Part shown: positions 13,413-14,495 of the stretch, piece by piece
Layout of the letters: each line of letters opens with the position of its first letter
Numbering within the stretch: position 1 is the first letter of the stretch
Assembly: GCA_027450105.1 (NCBI GenBank)
Contig: DAIDKJ010000016.1
Span: forward strand, 1-14,495
DNA from: Ferrovum sp.
GTDB lineage: Bacteria > Pseudomonadota > Gammaproteobacteria > Burkholderiales > Ferrovaceae
DNA: 14,495 bases
Reading direction: 5' to 3'
Translations under genes and position numbers: made by a program
The notes under the pieces: model-generated
Database searches by the model: none
The model's input: only the letters and a program-made list of their open reading frames with translations
What the model was told of the DNA's origin: nothing

Positions 13413-14495
13413 CGCCTCCCGCACTCAGCTCAGAGCGCTCCAACAGGTTTTGCAACCCCTGTTGACCCGTAATGCGCATCTTTGCCTGGGGTATAGCGGG
13501 GGTCTGGATTCTACGGTCCTGTTGCACTTGCTGCATCACCTTTCCCGACCACTGGCCTTTCGTCTCAGCGCCCTGCACGTCAATCATCATCTTCATCCGG
13601 AAGCCTTGCATTGGCAACAATTTTGCGCTGCCCAATGTGCCGCCCTCGGTGTTGCCTTTGGGGTCGAGGACGTGTTTCCCCAACCCCAGGCAGGAGAAAG
13701 CCTGGAAAACCTGGCACGCATGGCGCGCTATCAGGCCCTTGCCCGCCAGTCCTGTGACTTCATCGTGCTGGCACACCATCAACAGGATCAGGCCGAAACC
13801 CTGCTCATCCAGTTGTTGCGTGGTGCAGGGGTAGCCGGTTTGAGCGCCATGGCAACCCTGCGCACGGTTGCAGGAGCAAGGTACTCTGGCCCACCCTTGC
13901 TGCGTCCTTTACTGCACACCTCACGGGCTGAATTGAAACAGGTTGCGGCCCAATGGAATCTTGCCTGGGTGGAGGATCCGTCCAACGCGCAGTGTCAGCA
14001 CGTGCGCAATTTTTTGCGCCATACGGTAGCCCCGCTTTTGGAACAACGTTTTCCGGCCTGGGCCGCCACCCTGTCCCGCTCTGCCGAGCATCTGGCTCAG
14101 GCTGCTGATTTGCTGGAAGAATTGGCGTTAGAAGATTTGTCCACCTGTGCCGGACCCTGGGGCTTGGTGATTGAACGGGTCATGGCGCTGAACCGCCCCC
14201 GGGCCATCAATCTTGTGCGCGCATGGTTTCGTCTCATGGGTGCGCCGGCCTGTCATACGGCGCAACTGGAAACCTGGTTTCATCAGGTGCAGGCCAAACC
14301 AGGGCGCATGCCGCTGCTTCGCTGGGGTGCTTGGGAACTGGTGCGGCATCAGGATCAGTGGATGCTGCATCCCATCGTCAGCACCACTTGGGTGACGCAA
14401 GATTTCGATTGTTGTTCTGGCGCCGCATCTGTGCAAATTTCCGGTGCGGGAACCCTACGCCTGCAGGATTTTTCTTCTTCTGCCGTGTCGTTGCA
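13381..14495 (+). CDS. tilS: tRNA(Ile)-lysidine synthase (3' partial)
   Basis: The frame is open from ATG 13381 to the end of the window, 371 complete codons, and the stop is beyond it. TilS adds lysine to C34 of the CAU-anticodon tRNA-Ile, changing its codon from AUG to AUA. The ATP pyrophosphatase loop SGGLDSTVLLHLL begins at residue 39. ALHVNHHLHPEALHWQQFC, GESLENLARMARYQAL, LAHHQQDQAETLLIQLLRGAG and VEDPSNAQCQHVRNFLRH follow in family order. The start is uncertain: ATG 13381 lies inside accA and has only GGGG immediately before it, while TTG 13450 or 13462 would give shorter N-termini. The accA-tilS neighbourhood is common in proteobacteria. tilS probably relies on accA transcription. Confidence 0.92.
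   Translation, partial: MENSRNPEKTDASRTQLRALQQVLQPLLTRNAHLCLGYSGGLDSTVLLHLLHHLSRPLAFRLSALHVNHHLHPEALHWQQFCAAQCAALGVAFGVEDVFPQPQAGESLENLARMARYQALARQSCDFIVLAHHQQDQAETLLIQLLRGAGVAGLSAMATLRTVAGARYSGPPLLRPLLHTSRAELKQVAAQWNLAWVEDPSNAQCQHVRNFLRHTVAPLLEQRFPAWAATLSRSAEHLAQAADLLEELALEDLSTCAGPWGLVIERVMALNRPRAINLVRAWFRLMGAPACHTAQLETWFHQVQAKPGRMPLLRWGAWELVRHQDQWMLHPIVSTTWVTQDFDCCSGAASVQISGAGTLRLQDFSSSAVSL

Overview
The window is an ordinary, densely packed chromosomal segment of a Gram-negative bacterium. It looks like Pseudomonadota, most plausibly Betaproteobacteria or a close relative. Support comes from an LPS heptosyltransferase, the outer-membrane lipid-transport protein YhdP, an ilvE / zinc-finger / waaF cluster, and the yhdP / nitrilase-like / tldD and accA / tilS linkages. 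All of these are familiar in beta- and gammaproteobacterial genomes. The genus cannot be fixed from the sequence. I see no mobile element, tRNA, rRNA, CRISPR array or phage gene, and no stretch over 300 bases without a gene.

Layout. (1) Bases 1-1487, plus strand: the C-terminal part of an XdhC-family protein, then a MocA-like nucleotidyltransferase. Both are accessory factors for molybdenum hydroxylases such as xanthine or CO dehydrogenase, so the enzyme they serve may lie just upstream of the window. (2) Bases 1476-3786, minus strand: ilvE, a small CHCC zinc-finger protein and waaF, read in that order as an apparent operon. waaF converges on mocA with a 12-base overlap of the 3' ends. (3) Bases 3787-3943: a divergent promoter region, with a TAGAAT -10 for ilvE and a perfect TATAAT -10 for yhdP. 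The yhdP -10 lies only nine bases before the start codon. (4) Bases 3944-10606, plus strand: yhdP, a carbon-nitrogen hydrolase of the Nit1 type and tldD, closely spaced. (5) Bases 10607-14495, plus strand: a promoter, then aroG-type DAHP synthase, a DUF4337 membrane protein, accA and tilS, which runs off the end. Gaps are very short or negative, so this looks like one transcription unit joining aromatic amino-acid entry, fatty-acid entry and tRNA-Ile maturation.

I did not find a clear undescribed system. The least explained signals are several very small ORFs whose stop codon overlaps the start of the next gene. The most notable is a 26-codon ORF that exactly bridges DUF4337 and accA, with overlaps at both ends. 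Next come the apparently leaderless yhdP and a promoter pattern shared by three genes. These are sequence patterns only; expression, translation and conservation are untested.
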